Of a stretch of DNA of 64,000 nucleotides, positions 19,711-28,771 are shown piece after piece (position 1 is the first letter of the stretch; the number at the start of each line of letters is the position of its first letter). The translations under genes were made by a program, and so were the position numbers. The DNA lies in NCBI GenBank assembly GCA_902785355.1, contig CACZYF010000003.1, positions 60,757 through 124,756 on the forward strand. The letters run 5' to 3'. The DNA comes from an uncultured Ruminococcus sp. Lineage in GTDB: Bacteria > Bacillota > Clostridia > Oscillospirales > Acutalibacteraceae. The notes beneath the pieces were generated by a model. The model had not been told where the DNA came from and made no database searches. It saw only the letters and a program-made list of their open reading frames with translations.

Positions 19711-22248
19711 ATGAGCACGGGTTTGTTCGAGCTGATGAAAGAGGTAAAACAACCTGAAAAAATAATACGGTTTTATAACAACTCTTCATATGACGAGTTA
19801 ATTGAGATCGACCTGAATAATTACCGATTCAGGAGTATCAACCATGTTGAAAATAAATACGCAATGCCGATGCTGCAGGGCAGCTATAAGAATCTGTTCA
19901 TCGGATTATCTGAGGATGTGGTTCATCCCGACGAGCGCGAACGTCTCATCGAACTGATGAACCCCGAGACCCTGATCCATAAGCTCAAGGCGTCGGAAAT
20001 CCCGGGGCTATGGAGCGAGGATTTCCGCTTTCGGATGGTCAACGGCGGTTGGCACTGGATCGAGCTGACGATCATTACGGGCAGAGAGTACATGTTGAAA
20101 GACAACATCCTGCGCATGTACATATTTGACTGTCAAAGCCGCAAGTCGCGCGAGCTGGGACTGTCGGATATTGCCGACTATACCGACAATAACCGTAACG
20201 AGATGACCGGTCTGCTCAGGAAACGCGCCTTTGTACGAGAGGCTCAACAGCTGATAAAAAACGCCGACGTCAACTGGTGTCTGGTTTCAATCGACATCGA
20301 TAATTTCAAGCTCTTTAACGAGTGGTACGGACACAGCGAGGGCGATCTGCTGATGGTACAGATCGGCGTTGCGTTACACAAGATCTCGGAACACACCAAA
20401 GGCACCGCGGGCTACTTCGGTCAGGACGACTTTTGTCTGATGATCCCCCGAGATATGGAGCGCATAAAAAGGCTGTACGACGAGATCGCCGATCTGGTGA
20501 CCGCCCGCGGCAGCGGCGCCGGATTCTTGCCCGCGTTCGGTATATGTGACGTCGACCCGAAATGCGAGTTCAGAGATCTGCTCGACCGTGCGTTCTTAGC
20601 CTGTCAGGTTGCAAAGAAAGGCTATCACAGCCGTATCCGCGTTTTTGAAGAGGGCATGTACAAGCGCACGGATGAGGAATATCATGTTCTGTCCGATTTC
20701 CTACATGCTCTCAAGCGCAGGGAAGTCACCTTCTACCTTCAGCCTCAGTGCAACGCGTCCACAGGGAAAATCGTCGGCGCCGAAGCGCTGGCGCGATGGG
20801 TCAAGCCCGACGGCACGATCGTTCCCCCCGACGTATTTATACCCGTACTGGAAAAGCGCGGCTTGATCTATGACCTCGACTTTTATATCTGGGATGAGGT
20901 CTGCCGCTGGCAGAAGCAGTGGATCGATCACGGCAACACGCCTCTGCCCGTCTCGGTAAACGTTTCCGTAGCAGACATACTGCATAACGACCTTCCCGCC
21001 GTATTTGACAACCTCGCGGAACAATATGGCCTGGAACGCAGGCTTATCAAGATCGAGATCACGGAATCCTCCTTTATCAGCAACTCGGAGCCGGTGAGGA
21101 ACACCGTCTATTCCCTGCAGCAAAAAGGATTTACGGTACTGATGGATGACTTCGGCAGCGGTTACTCCTCGCTGAATATGCTTAAGGATCTGAATGTCGA
21201 TATCATCAAGCTCGACGCGCAATTCATGAATACAGATAATATTAACGAAGAAAAGAGCATCGGCATCCTTGAATCCATCGCCAATATGACAAAAACAATC
21301 GGCGTTCCGATCATTGTCGAAGGCGTCGAAACAGCGGCGCAAAAGGCCTTTCTGCAGGATCTGGGATGCGACTATATACAGGGATACTTCTTCTATCGCC
21401 CGATGAAGGTCTCCGACTACGAAGCGCTGATCGCAGACGACGATGTAATCGATACCTCGGGCATAGTATTCAAGACGAACAGGCAGTTTCGCTTAAGAGA
21501 GATGCTCGACAGCAATATCTACAGCGATTCCATGTTCAACTGTATCCTCGGACCCTGCGCACTGTACTCATGGCATGATGATATTGTGGATATCATCCGA
21601 TACAACGAGCAGTTCTATCAGGCTGTCGATGTGCCGGATTTCGCGGAGAGAGTGACCTGTATCTCCCGATTCATGCCGAGCGTTGATGTGCCCCGGCTGA
21701 CGTCACTGCTGCAAAAAGCCTTGCACGACCGTCTGAACGGGTCCGAAGGTACTCTGCATTTTTACAAGACAGACGGTTCGCTGACTACCTTCTACATGCA
21801 TTTCTACTATCTACATTCCGATGGTGAAAACAAGATCTTTTATGGTTCGGTTCGTAACACCACCAAGCTCAGCAACCTTGAGAAACAGATGTCCCTGCTG
21901 TCACACATCTCGAAGGAAACGGTTCTGTTTCTCTCCCGTACACATGACGGCGAGATCCGCTTCACCGTACTGTTCAACGGTTTGGAGAGCGAGCTTGAAA
22001 AGGCACAGTTTGAGCTTGAAGAACTACTGAACAACGAAGCGTTTATCTCACAGCTAAGCACGAGAAAAAACTCCGCAACATATGAGATGGTTTTGCAGAG
22101 TATTAAAAACTCTGAGAACTTTACAGCTCAGATAAACATAAATAAACCGGACGGCGCCCAAATCACGCTGGACGTCAAAGGGACATATATGCCTGACGAG
22201 ACCGATGTGATGAATTACATCGTCATCCTGAGCAAGCATAAGGATTAA
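19711..22248 (+). CDS. PAS - degenerate GGDEF - EAL phosphodiesterase with C-terminal sensor-like region
   Basis: 845 residues. An N-terminal PAS-like domain (~20-150, with VHPDERERL and WHWIELT) is followed by a GGDEF-like domain whose signature reads GQDDF, so cyclase activity is doubtful. The EAL domain (~325-575) is intact: GAEALARW, IEITESSF, MDDFGSGYSSL, KLDAQF, EGVE. The last ~260 residues look like another PAS-type region (YSWHDDIVDIIRYNEQFY), an unusual extra C-terminal module. It should hydrolyse cyclic di-GMP under control of one or two ligands. It is transcribed away from the five-gene signalling run. AAGGA lies upstream of the ATG. 52 nt separate it from glgB, so cotranscription with glycogen synthesis is possible. 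Confidence 0.9.
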   Translation: MSTGLFELMKEVKQPEKIIRFYNNSSYDELIEIDLNNYRFRSINHVENKYAMPMLQGSYKNLFIGLSEDVVHPDERERLIELMNPETLIHKLKASEIPGLWSEDFRFRMVNGGWHWIELTIITGREYMLKDNILRMYIFDCQSRKSRELGLSDIADYTDNNRNEMTGLLRKRAFVREAQQLIKNADVNWCLVSIDIDNFKLFNEWYGHSEGDLLMVQIGVALHKISEHTKGTAGYFGQDDFCLMIPRDMERIKRLYDEIADLVTARGSGAGFLPAFGICDVDPKCEFRDLLDRAFLACQVAKKGYHSRIRVFEEGMYKRTDEEYHVLSDFLHALKRREVTFYLQPQCNASTGKIVGAEALARWVKPDGTIVPPDVFIPVLEKRGLIYDLDFYIWDEVCRWQKQWIDHGNTPLPVSVNVSVADILHNDLPAVFDNLAEQYGLERRLIKIEITESSFISNSEPVRNTVYSLQQKGFTVLMDDFGSGYSSLNMLKDLNVDIIKLDAQFMNTDNINEEKSIGILESIANMTKTIGVPIIVEGVETAAQKAFLQDLGCDYIQGYFFYRPMKVSDYEALIADDDVIDTSGIVFKTNRQFRLREMLDSNIYSDSMFNCILGPCALYSWHDDIVDIIRYNEQFYQAVDVPDFAERVTCISRFMPSVDVPRLTSLLQKALHDRLNGSEGTLHFYKTDGSLTTFYMHFYYLHSDGENKIFYGSVRNTTKLSNLEKQMSLLSHISKETVLFLSRTHDGEIRFTVLFNGLESELEKAQFELEELLNNEAFISQLSTRKNSATYEMVLQSIKNSENFTAQININKPDGAQITLDVKGTYMPDETDVMNYIVILSKHKD

Positions 22249-22261
22249 GGATCAAAGACCT

Positions 22262-22280
22262 TTCAGCCTAATCGGCTGAA
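22262..22280 (+). promoter_or_regulatory. Short hairpin between EAL gene and glgB
   Basis: TTCAGCC / GGCTGAA stem with a 5-nt loop, just ahead of the glgB ribosome site. No T-run follows; its effect on read-through into glgB is unknown. Confidence 0.35.
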
Positions 22281-22300
22281 TCGACAACAGAGAGGTATTA

Positions 22301-24199
22301 ATGGGTTATTTTACACAGACAGACAGTTATCTGTTCCATCAGGGAACAAGCTATGAGGTATATAAGAAGATGGGCGCCCACATCGTTACCGAAAACGGCG
22401 TCAAAGGGACGCGCTTCGTGCTATGGGCGCCTAACGCGCAGTCGGTAGACGTCATAATTGATCCGGACGGTAATGAAAGCCATCATGAAATGAAACGAAC
22501 CGCCGACGGAATATGGGAGGTCTTTGTGCCGGAGGCGGGAAGCGGGGACGTCTACCGCTACGCGATCACCGGTCCGGACGGAGTGAAGCGCCTCAAGAGC
22601 GATCCGTACTCCTTCCGCTATCAGCTCCGTCCCGATAATGCATCCGTCATTTGCCCTTTGAACGGCTACAAATGGAATGACTCAAGTTACATGGCAAAGG
22701 TCGACAACACAGCCGTCATTGAAAATCCGATGGCGATCTATGAGGTGCATCTCGGCTCGTGGAAAAAAGCTTACAAGAGCGAGGACGATCCCGACGGATT
22801 CCTGAACTATCGCGAGCTGGGCGATCAGCTGGCGGATTACCTCGGCTATATGGGCTACACGCATGTTGAGCTGATGGGTATTTGTGAATATCCCTTTGAT
22901 CCCTCCTGGGGCTATCAGGTGACGGGTTACTTCGCCCCCACCGCCCGTTACGGTACGCCGGACGATTTCCGCTACATGATCGACCGACTGCACCGCAGCG
23001 GGATCGCGGTCATCCTCGACTGGGTACCCGCACATTTTCCTAAGGATGACTTTGCGCTGGGTCGTTTTGACGGTACGCCGCTGTATGAGTCAGCCGATCC
23101 GCTGAGAGCGGAATTCCCGATCTGGGGTACCTACGCCTTTGATCACGGAAAGCCCGAGGTTCGCTCCTTTTTGATCTCCAGCGCCTTCTACTGGATCAAC
23201 GAATTCCATATCGACGCGCTGCGCGTTGACGCGGTCGCCGCGATGCAATACGCCGATTTCAGCCGTACAGAATGGCGCCCGAACATTCACGGCGGTCACA
23301 TCAACCTTGAGAGTACCGATTTCTTAAAGCAGCTCAACAGCGAGCTGACCCAGCGGACGAAGGGTTACCTGATAGCTGAGGATTCCTCTATCGAACAGGG
23401 TATCACCAATGATATCCATATCGGCGGTCTGGGCTTTACGCTCAAATGGAATATGGGCTGGATGTACGATACACTGAAGTATCTCTCATACGACTTTTAT
23501 GATCGCCGTCACCATCACGGAGAGCTGACGCATATCGCCGATTATGCCTATACGGAGAATTTCATCTTAGTCCTGTCACATGACGAGGTAAACGTCGGTA
23601 AGGGTTCTATTCCCGATCGGCTCTGCGGCAGCTATGAGGACCGTATCAATTCCGTCAAGGCGCTGTACGCCTTCCAGTTCACCTTCCCGGGCAAGAAGCT
23701 GCTGTTTATGGGTCTGGACTTTGCTCAGGACAGCGAATGGGACTACAGCAAGCCGCTCGATTGGAACCTCACCGAGGATCCCGCCCACCGCGATGTGATG
23801 CTGACGCTCAGAAATCTTTTGTCCGTTTACAAAGAGATACCCGTTCTGCACCACGACTCCAAGGACAGCGCAACCTTCGAGTGGATAACGAAGAACTTTG
23901 CCGACGCAAACGTGATCTCCTATATTCGTAAGAATCCGTGGAACTACAGCGGCGCCGTGCTGGTGATCTGCAACTTCTCCCCGTGGCATCACAACGGCTA
24001 CGGCTGCGGCGTTCCGATCGACGGCGATTATACGCGCGTATTCAGCACTTATGATACCGTTCCCGGACAGGGAGGTCCCGAAGAGCTCGGTGGCTATCCC
24101 GTTATGCACAGCGAGCATAATTGGTGCGACGGTAAGCCCTTCCGCCTGAGCTACGGTCTGAGACCGTTCGAGGTCGTTATCATCAAGCTGCCCGAATAA
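22301..24199 (+). CDS. glgB: 1,4-alpha-glucan branching enzyme
   Basis: 632 residues, the usual length. It makes alpha-1,6 branches in glycogen by moving segments of alpha-1,4 chains. The N-terminal CBM48-like domain (TRFVLWAPNAQSVDV) is followed by a GH13 barrel: EVHLGSWK, the nucleophile Asp310 in LRVDAVAAM, the acid/base Glu360 in LIAEDSS and the third carboxylate Asp428 in LSHDEV. The start is supported by AGAGAGG upstream. No other glycogen genes are in the window. Its place downstream of a c-di-GMP phosphodiesterase may be chance. A perfect palindrome lies 30 nt after the stop. Confidence 0.96.
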   Translation: MGYFTQTDSYLFHQGTSYEVYKKMGAHIVTENGVKGTRFVLWAPNAQSVDVIIDPDGNESHHEMKRTADGIWEVFVPEAGSGDVYRYAITGPDGVKRLKSDPYSFRYQLRPDNASVICPLNGYKWNDSSYMAKVDNTAVIENPMAIYEVHLGSWKKAYKSEDDPDGFLNYRELGDQLADYLGYMGYTHVELMGICEYPFDPSWGYQVTGYFAPTARYGTPDDFRYMIDRLHRSGIAVILDWVPAHFPKDDFALGRFDGTPLYESADPLRAEFPIWGTYAFDHGKPEVRSFLISSAFYWINEFHIDALRVDAVAAMQYADFSRTEWRPNIHGGHINLESTDFLKQLNSELTQRTKGYLIAEDSSIEQGITNDIHIGGLGFTLKWNMGWMYDTLKYLSYDFYDRRHHHGELTHIADYAYTENFILVLSHDEVNVGKGSIPDRLCGSYEDRINSVKALYAFQFTFPGKKLLFMGLDFAQDSEWDYSKPLDWNLTEDPAHRDVMLTLRNLLSVYKEIPVLHHDSKDSATFEWITKNFADANVISYIRKNPWNYSGAVLVICNFSPWHHNGYGCGVPIDGDYTRVFSTYDTVPGQGGPEELGGYPVMHSEHNWCDGKPFRLSYGLRPFEVVIIKLPE

Positions 24200-24228
24200 C
24201 CGTACATATTTATAGTATAAAAATGAAC

Positions 24229-24264
24229 TCACCCCTCAGAATGATCGATCATTCTGAGGGGTGA
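24229..24264. terminator. Perfect palindrome downstream of glgB
   Basis: A 36-nt perfect palindrome (TCACCCCTCAGAATGATC then its complement). It folds into a long stem after transcription on either strand. No long T-run follows on the plus strand, though A/T-rich sequence (TATAAAAATGAA) precedes it, so termination from the minus side is as likely. Confidence 0.6.
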
Positions 24265-24284
24265 AGCGTTATTCTGCACCAATT

Positions 24285-24344
24285 AGCGTAAGTTTTGGCG
24301 TAAGTGGCGTAAATGGCGTAAATTTAGGCGTAAGTGGCGTAAAT
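24285..24344. repeat. Cluster of six GGCGTAA(G/A)T repeats
   Basis: Six close copies of a 9-nt unit (GGCGTAAGT or GGCGTAAAT, first copy AGCGTAAGT) in 60 nt, preceded by TTCTGCACC. A three-copy version with the same preceding TTCTGCACC stands at 25662-25704, so the two clusters bracket the Cro/C1 and BrnTA genes. Confidence 0.8.
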
Positions 24345-24361
24345 TGCTAAAAATGCGGCAA

Positions 24362-24871
24362 TTAGCATTTTCTCCTCGTCATGATGATTCCGACAATCGC
24401 CCCAATCAGGACGATCGGTGCAACTCTGACAAATGCCCACTCAAAGATATGGAAAGCAGTTCCGAGAACTGCCGTTTCAGGATCGTTAAAATTCCATCCC
24501 AAGTACGGACTGTCCAGGAAAAATAATACCGCTGTGATAAGCACGATCACAATTGCCAATGAGATAAATAGCCAATGTGCTATCTTCCTACGCGATTGTT
24601 GCTTCCGGGAAAGCTGAAGGTTGAGCACCTCCAGTTTTTGGGATATTGCTTTAAGATCATTTGCCTCCGGTTCTGTACTTGCCTCCCCCAGCAAGGTGCT
24701 GACCGGAGTTTCAAGTGCTTCGGACAGCGCGAGCAGCAATTCGGAATCCGGAACAGACAAGCCCTGCTCCCATTTTGAAATTGTTTGCCGAACCACATTC
24801 AGCTTGAGTGCGAGTTCCTGTTGGGTAAGACCTTTTGCTTTTCTGATTGTTTTTATGTTCTCACTTAACAT
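24362..24871 (-). CDS. Membrane-anchored Cro/C1-type (XRE) regulator
   Basis: 169 residues from the ATG at 24871 with GGAGG eight nt upstream (the frame also opens at a TTG two codons earlier). Residues ~1-60 form a helix-turn-helix of the XRE type (IRKAKGLTQQELALKLNVVRQTISKWEQG). A charged linker (~65-95) leads to two membrane helices (~98-115 and ~140-163) and a basic tail RRKC. It is probably a membrane-tethered transcription regulator; target unknown. It lies in the block bracketed by GGCGTAA repeats. Confidence 0.88.
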   Translation of the reverse strand: MLSENIKTIRKAKGLTQQELALKLNVVRQTISKWEQGLSVPDSELLLALSEALETPVSTLLGEASTEPEANDLKAISQKLEVLNLQLSRKQQSRRKIAHWLFISLAIVIVLITAVLFFLDSPYLGWNFNDPETAVLGTAFHIFEWAFVRVAPIVLIGAIVGIIMTRRKC

Positions 24872-25093
24872 GGCCAAAGCCTCCTTTCGCAGTCATAGTA
24901 CCATCAATAGGTCCATTGACGCAAGCAACGCAAATTAACAATGCGCAATTCAGGGTAAATCATGATTTATCTTTCTATGATTATATCATTTCAGCTTGAT
25001 TCTGTCTATCTATAAAGCAAAAACAGACAACCCCGTAGAAGAAAGGTTGTCTGTAAAATCTTTTTCCGCACTGTTTTGTGTCATGATATTTAT

Positions 25094-25309
25094 TCATGCC
25101 CACGTAATATTTAGTTTTTTCTTATGCTCAACACAATCGATCAGGTAAAGATTGATTAGTGTTTGGTAAGGAATACCCGTAGTCTGAGCCTGCTCCTTAA
25201 AATAATCTATAATCGAACTGTCGATATTAATTGTAATTTGTTTTTTGAGCTTTTTAGCGTAAGGATTTTTTCTCGGATTCAGTTTTTCAATATCATAATT
25301 ATCTAACAT
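25094..25309 (-). CDS. brnA: BrnA-family antitoxin
   Basis: 71 residues from the ATG at 25309, preceded by GGAGGA; the frame extends further up but overlaps brnT. The core KKQITINIDSSIIDYFKEQA followed by GIPYQTLINLYL is the ribbon-helix-helix pattern of BrnA antitoxins. BrnA binds and neutralises BrnT and represses the operon. It starts 13 nt after the brnT stop, in the toxin-first order usual for this family. Confidence 0.9.
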   Translation of the reverse strand: MLDNYDIEKLNPRKNPYAKKLKKQITINIDSSIIDYFKEQAQTTGIPYQTLINLYLIDCVEHKKKLNITWA

Positions 25310-25322
25310 TTCGACTCCTCCT

Positions 25323-25613
25323 TTACAGATTTTTCTCATATACATTTTGCTCTGTTTTCGTTGCTTTCCTTGCGGAGATAATCCTGATGATTTCATCATT
25401 TCCACGATAACAATGACTGACAATACATATCTTTGATGACGTTGTTGTTCCGATAATTAAAAATCTGTCCTCTTCATAAGAGTGTTCCGGATCATCAAAG
25501 AGAATTGCTCTATCATCGTAAAACACCGTACTTGCTTCCTCAAAGGATATTTTATGCTTCTTTTTATTGATAGTATTTTTATTATTATCCCATTCAAATT
25601 GTATTGTATCCAT
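25323..25613 (-). CDS. brnT: BrnT-family toxin (ribonuclease)
   Basis: 96 residues. The pattern FEWDNNKNTINKKKHKISFEEA, then a VFYDD segment, HSYEEDRFLIIG and IRIISARKAT, fits BrnT, an RNA-cleaving toxin of the RelE-like fold. There is no Shine-Dalgarno site before the ATG, and the predicted -10 box is only 6 nt upstream, so the transcript may be leaderless. First gene of the brnTA operon. Confidence 0.9.
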   Translation of the reverse strand: MDTIQFEWDNNKNTINKKKHKISFEEASTVFYDDRAILFDDPEHSYEEDRFLIIGTTTSSKICIVSHCYRGNDEIIRIISARKATKTEQNVYEKNL

Positions 25614-25619
25614 AATTAT

Positions 25620-25647
25620 ATTATAATTATAAAATAAGTTTTGTCAA
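25620..25647 (-). promoter_or_regulatory. brnTA promoter with AT palindrome
   Basis: Read on the minus strand, TTGACA (25647-25642) is followed after 16 nt by TATAAT (25625-25620). Overlapping this is the palindrome TTATAATTATAA, a plausible operator for the BrnA repressor. The predicted transcription start falls at or next to the brnT ATG. Confidence 0.75.
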
Positions 25648-25675
25648 TAGGTTTTTTTGTTTTTCTGCACCGTTT

Positions 25676-25704
25676 GGCGTAAGTTTGGTGTAAATGGCGT
25701 AAAT
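25676..25704. repeat. Three-copy GGCGTAA repeat cluster
   Basis: GGCGTAAGT, GGTGTAAAT and GGCGTAAAT in tandem, preceded by TTCTGCACC (25664-25672) exactly as at the left cluster (24273-24281). Same orientation as the left cluster. Confidence 0.75.
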
Positions 25705-25847
25705 CCGAGACATCGGAAGGCTCGGAAGCCACATAAACACTGTGTTTTTGCAGAGTTACTTATCTAAGGCTTTTCATTGTCGGGATATCTAAACCTGTAT
25801 TTACCGGCAACAGATTCGTTATGCGATATTGCTGTCTCTCAGAAAGG

Positions 25848-28508
25848 CTAATCGGAATAATCCGACTCACGGAATTTCAAAGAAACAGGCAGTGAAGCGG
25901 ACAGCTCGTCCTTTGAAACTGCGTAAACATAAGCGTTCAGCTCCATATTCTCGGGGTAATCGCTCAGATCGATATCATAGGACAGGTACGGCGTTTTTTC
26001 TTCTACGTCTATTGTATCATCATCGCTCAAGCAGAACATGTACTGATATTTATTGTGGTCGCCGTCCCAACGGAAGCGATACCGCCTATCCCCTATCTTC
26101 TTCACCCTGAAATTGACAGGTAACGCGGGGAATGAAATATCGTAACCGCTCTCGTGATACTCGGTGATCGGCTCTTTGTTTTCATCCAGGCCGATCACAT
26201 AGATGCGGTAGCTTTTGTTCTGCTTGATAATATTATCATCGCGGATATACATCGGCTCGTCGCCGTTGATGATAAAGGTTCCCAGATAGTCTCCGGCAAA
26301 CTCAAAGTTGATCGCAAAATAGGGTATATCAAACAGATTCCCCTCCTTCGCCTGAACCAGCGCCATGTTCTCTCCGTTGAAGATCACAAACTCCAGCTCG
26401 GGGATACATTCTTCGACAGTAAAACTCTGGGTCCAACCCTTCGTGTTGAATCTACTGGTAAAGCGACTGCCGTCGTCGCTCAGGCACCGAACAGTATAGG
26501 TATAGGAGTTACCCGGAACAACGTCGGTATCGATGTACCGGGACTGTGACGGAACAACATCGATACGCTTCCACTTCTTATTCTCCATTCGGTAAACCGC
26601 TACGTCAACATTCTGTTCACCGCCCACATAGAAACTCACACCGTCCAGATGGGCTTCCAGATTATTTATATAGGGAGTGCTCAACAGATTGAAGCTTTCG
26701 CCGTCTCGATCATAATCGCTCGCAAAGCCCGTGCCGTCCGGACTCAGACAGCGAACGGTAAAGGTCATCATTGTATAATCAACGGTCGTGTAAATACAGC
26801 TCGTATCACGAGTATCCGCGATTTTGACCCATCTGTTGTTACTGGAGCGATATACGCGGTACAGGTCGGCACCTTCTACAGGCGCCCAAGTGATCTTCGC
26901 GCCCTCGTTCACTGCTTCGATACGGGTGATCTGCGGGGTATCGAGCTGAGGAGCGTAGGTATATGACCATCCCGGACGGTAGAAGTCGGAGGTAAACGCG
27001 CTCAGGTCAGCTTTGATACAGCGGACGGTATAACAATAAGTTGTCCCGGTCTTAACGCTGCTGTGGATAAAGGTATTGTCATCAGTCTCCCCTATCTTTG
27101 TCCAGCTGCCGGTCTCGTCTTTATAATAGACGCGGTATTTCTCAGCACCGGCTACGGTACTCAGGTTCATCTCTACACCTCTGCCGGTACTCTTGAAACC
27201 GATAATACGTGGGATACTGCTGTCACACTCAGTAGGTTCAAGCTCAGTAGGTTCAGGCTCAGTGGGTTCAGGCTCAGTGGGTTCAGGCTCACTGGGTTCG
27301 GTAGGCTCTATCGGAACATAGGGCTTCCATCCCTCCGGACGGTATGGAAGCTCAGCCAGGAAACGCTGAATTGCAGACGTGTCGGTGATATCGCGATCAC
27401 CGTCCCGATCAAAGTCCGAGAACCACTCGACCGTGCCGCTGAAACTATCGACGGCATCGTTCCTGTCATTCTCGGGATAATCATCCATCTGAGCCTGACA
27501 GCGTTGGATCAGCGCGGCATCATCAACATCCAAACTGTCATCGCCGTTCATATCCCCGATCAGTCTGCCCGTGCCCATCTGAGTCCATACGCGCTCCAGT
27601 CCGTCAAATTCATACAGCTCGGGGGCGTCCAAATCAAAGAAACGGTCATAAGCCGCACTGTAAACGCCGATCCCGCAGGCAAAGGGAGCGCCGGACGATT
27701 CCGTACTGATAACGCGGTTGCCGAACTCGTGATAAAAGGGAGTCGAAACAGGGGTTGTCTCAGCCTTCACCAGCGCCCAGTCGACCGTACCGTCGTCAGC
27801 CGTGTGTTCATAGATTTCATCGTAACTTGTCAGAACGGCTTGATCTATTCCGTATTGGCTGACCAGCTTATCCTGGTACTTGTACACGGGAGCCGGAGGC
27901 TCGGGAGCAGGCATCTCTCTCAGGCTTCCGGAGTATAATGAGAAAGACCCTGTTTCAACACCGTCGCGACAAAGCACCGTGCCGTCCTCCAGAACCACGT
28001 CGAGCGGTTGATTTCTGACTAATAAGCCCGCATAATTGTCCTTGTATCCGAATGCCATTTCCATTACTGTAAAGGTACGGCGCTTATCCTTCGCACGGGA
28101 GGTAAAGCCGGTGTAGCCGCTCTCGACAACATTTCTGTCGAGGATATCGAGGTAATCGTCCAGCTCGTAGCCGTCCTTAAGAGTAAGCACGCATAAAATC
28201 TTGTTTTCTTCAACCGTGCAGCTGAAATCAAATAATTCACCAAATGCACCCTGCGTCAGCGGGCAACTTACACCCGTACCGTTATAGCCGGGATAATCGG
28301 GCAAAAGTTCAATATGCTCGGCGTCATAAGTGAAAGTTGCTCTGATAAGCTTCGGCAAACCGTAAGCGGAGAACGTTACCGGACAATAAGCGTAAGTCAA
28401 ATACGGTGAACTCTCAGTTTCCGAAATATCCTGTGCGTCAGTGCCGAATGACACGCATGACATCATAACGATCAGCGACAAACACAACGACACGATCCTC
28501 TTCATCAT
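25848..28508 (-). CDS. Secreted protein with internal dockerin-like pair and fibronectin-like repeats
   Basis: About 886 residues from the ATG at 28508 (GGAGG six nt upstream; the next codon is also ATG). Signal peptide MKRIVSLCLSLIVMMSCVSF. An N-terminal domain (~30-190), similar in tone to cohesin/dockerin partners but unassigned, then an internal dockerin-like pair (GDMNGDDSLDVDDAALIQR and DFDRDGDRDITDTSAIQR), an EPTEP linker, and three or four fibronectin-type modules with a repeated motif (AEKYRVYYKDETGSWTKIG, ADLYRVYRSSNNRWVKIA, ..YTVRCLSDDG.). The dockerin is internal rather than terminal, which is unusual. It lies directly after the pilus sortases and has a structured leader with a terminator hairpin; it is probably surface-associated. 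Confidence 0.88.
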   Translation of the reverse strand: MMKRIVSLCLSLIVMMSCVSFGTDAQDISETESSPYLTYAYCPVTFSAYGLPKLIRATFTYDAEHIELLPDYPGYNGTGVSCPLTQGAFGELFDFSCTVEENKILCVLTLKDGYELDDYLDILDRNVVESGYTGFTSRAKDKRRTFTVMEMAFGYKDNYAGLLVRNQPLDVVLEDGTVLCRDGVETGSFSLYSGSLREMPAPEPPAPVYKYQDKLVSQYGIDQAVLTSYDEIYEHTADDGTVDWALVKAETTPVSTPFYHEFGNRVISTESSGAPFACGIGVYSAAYDRFFDLDAPELYEFDGLERVWTQMGTGRLIGDMNGDDSLDVDDAALIQRCQAQMDDYPENDRNDAVDSFSGTVEWFSDFDRDGDRDITDTSAIQRFLAELPYRPEGWKPYVPIEPTEPSEPEPTEPEPTEPEPTELEPTECDSSIPRIIGFKSTGRGVEMNLSTVAGAEKYRVYYKDETGSWTKIGETDDNTFIHSSVKTGTTYCYTVRCIKADLSAFTSDFYRPGWSYTYAPQLDTPQITRIEAVNEGAKITWAPVEGADLYRVYRSSNNRWVKIADTRDTSCIYTTVDYTMMTFTVRCLSPDGTGFASDYDRDGESFNLLSTPYINNLEAHLDGVSFYVGGEQNVDVAVYRMENKKWKRIDVVPSQSRYIDTDVVPGNSYTYTVRCLSDDGSRFTSRFNTKGWTQSFTVEECIPELEFVIFNGENMALVQAKEGNLFDIPYFAINFEFAGDYLGTFIINGDEPMYIRDDNIIKQNKSYRIYVIGLDENKEPITEYHESGYDISFPALPVNFRVKKIGDRRYRFRWDGDHNKYQYMFCLSDDDTIDVEEKTPYLSYDIDLSDYPENMELNAYVYAVSKDELSASLPVSLKFRESDYSD

Positions 28509-28570
28509 TATCATCCTCCGATCAATTATCTTTATACCGATACAGTTCATGAACTGTAAATGTTTCCGTA

Positions 28571-28700
28571 CAAAACAAAATGCGCAGCCCGCAATCACGA
28601 ACCGCGCACGAAAAACACACTGCTCCAATTGCCGCGACACAAATCCTCAGCTATTCCGGAGAAGGCTAAACAGATCCGGCGCAAGGCAATTGTACCGCAA
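28571..28700 (-). promoter_or_regulatory. Structured leader with terminator hairpin before the 25848-28508 gene
   Basis: On the minus strand a stem pairs CAATTGCC (28688-28695 region) with GGCAATTG (28629-28636 region) around an inner CCGGA/TCCGG stem. The conserved box GTGTGTTTTTCGTGCG (28620-28605) follows, then a GCGC..GCGC hairpin (28607-28582) and a T-rich stretch. The box, hairpin and T-run recur before the gene at 58123-60768. It looks like an attenuator leader; no known riboswitch class fits what I see. Confidence 0.55.
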
Positions 28701-28771
28701 TACAGCCGGATATGCAAGTCAAAATACAAACTTTTGTTTTGCAAAAACACACATAGATCCTTCTGACCGGA

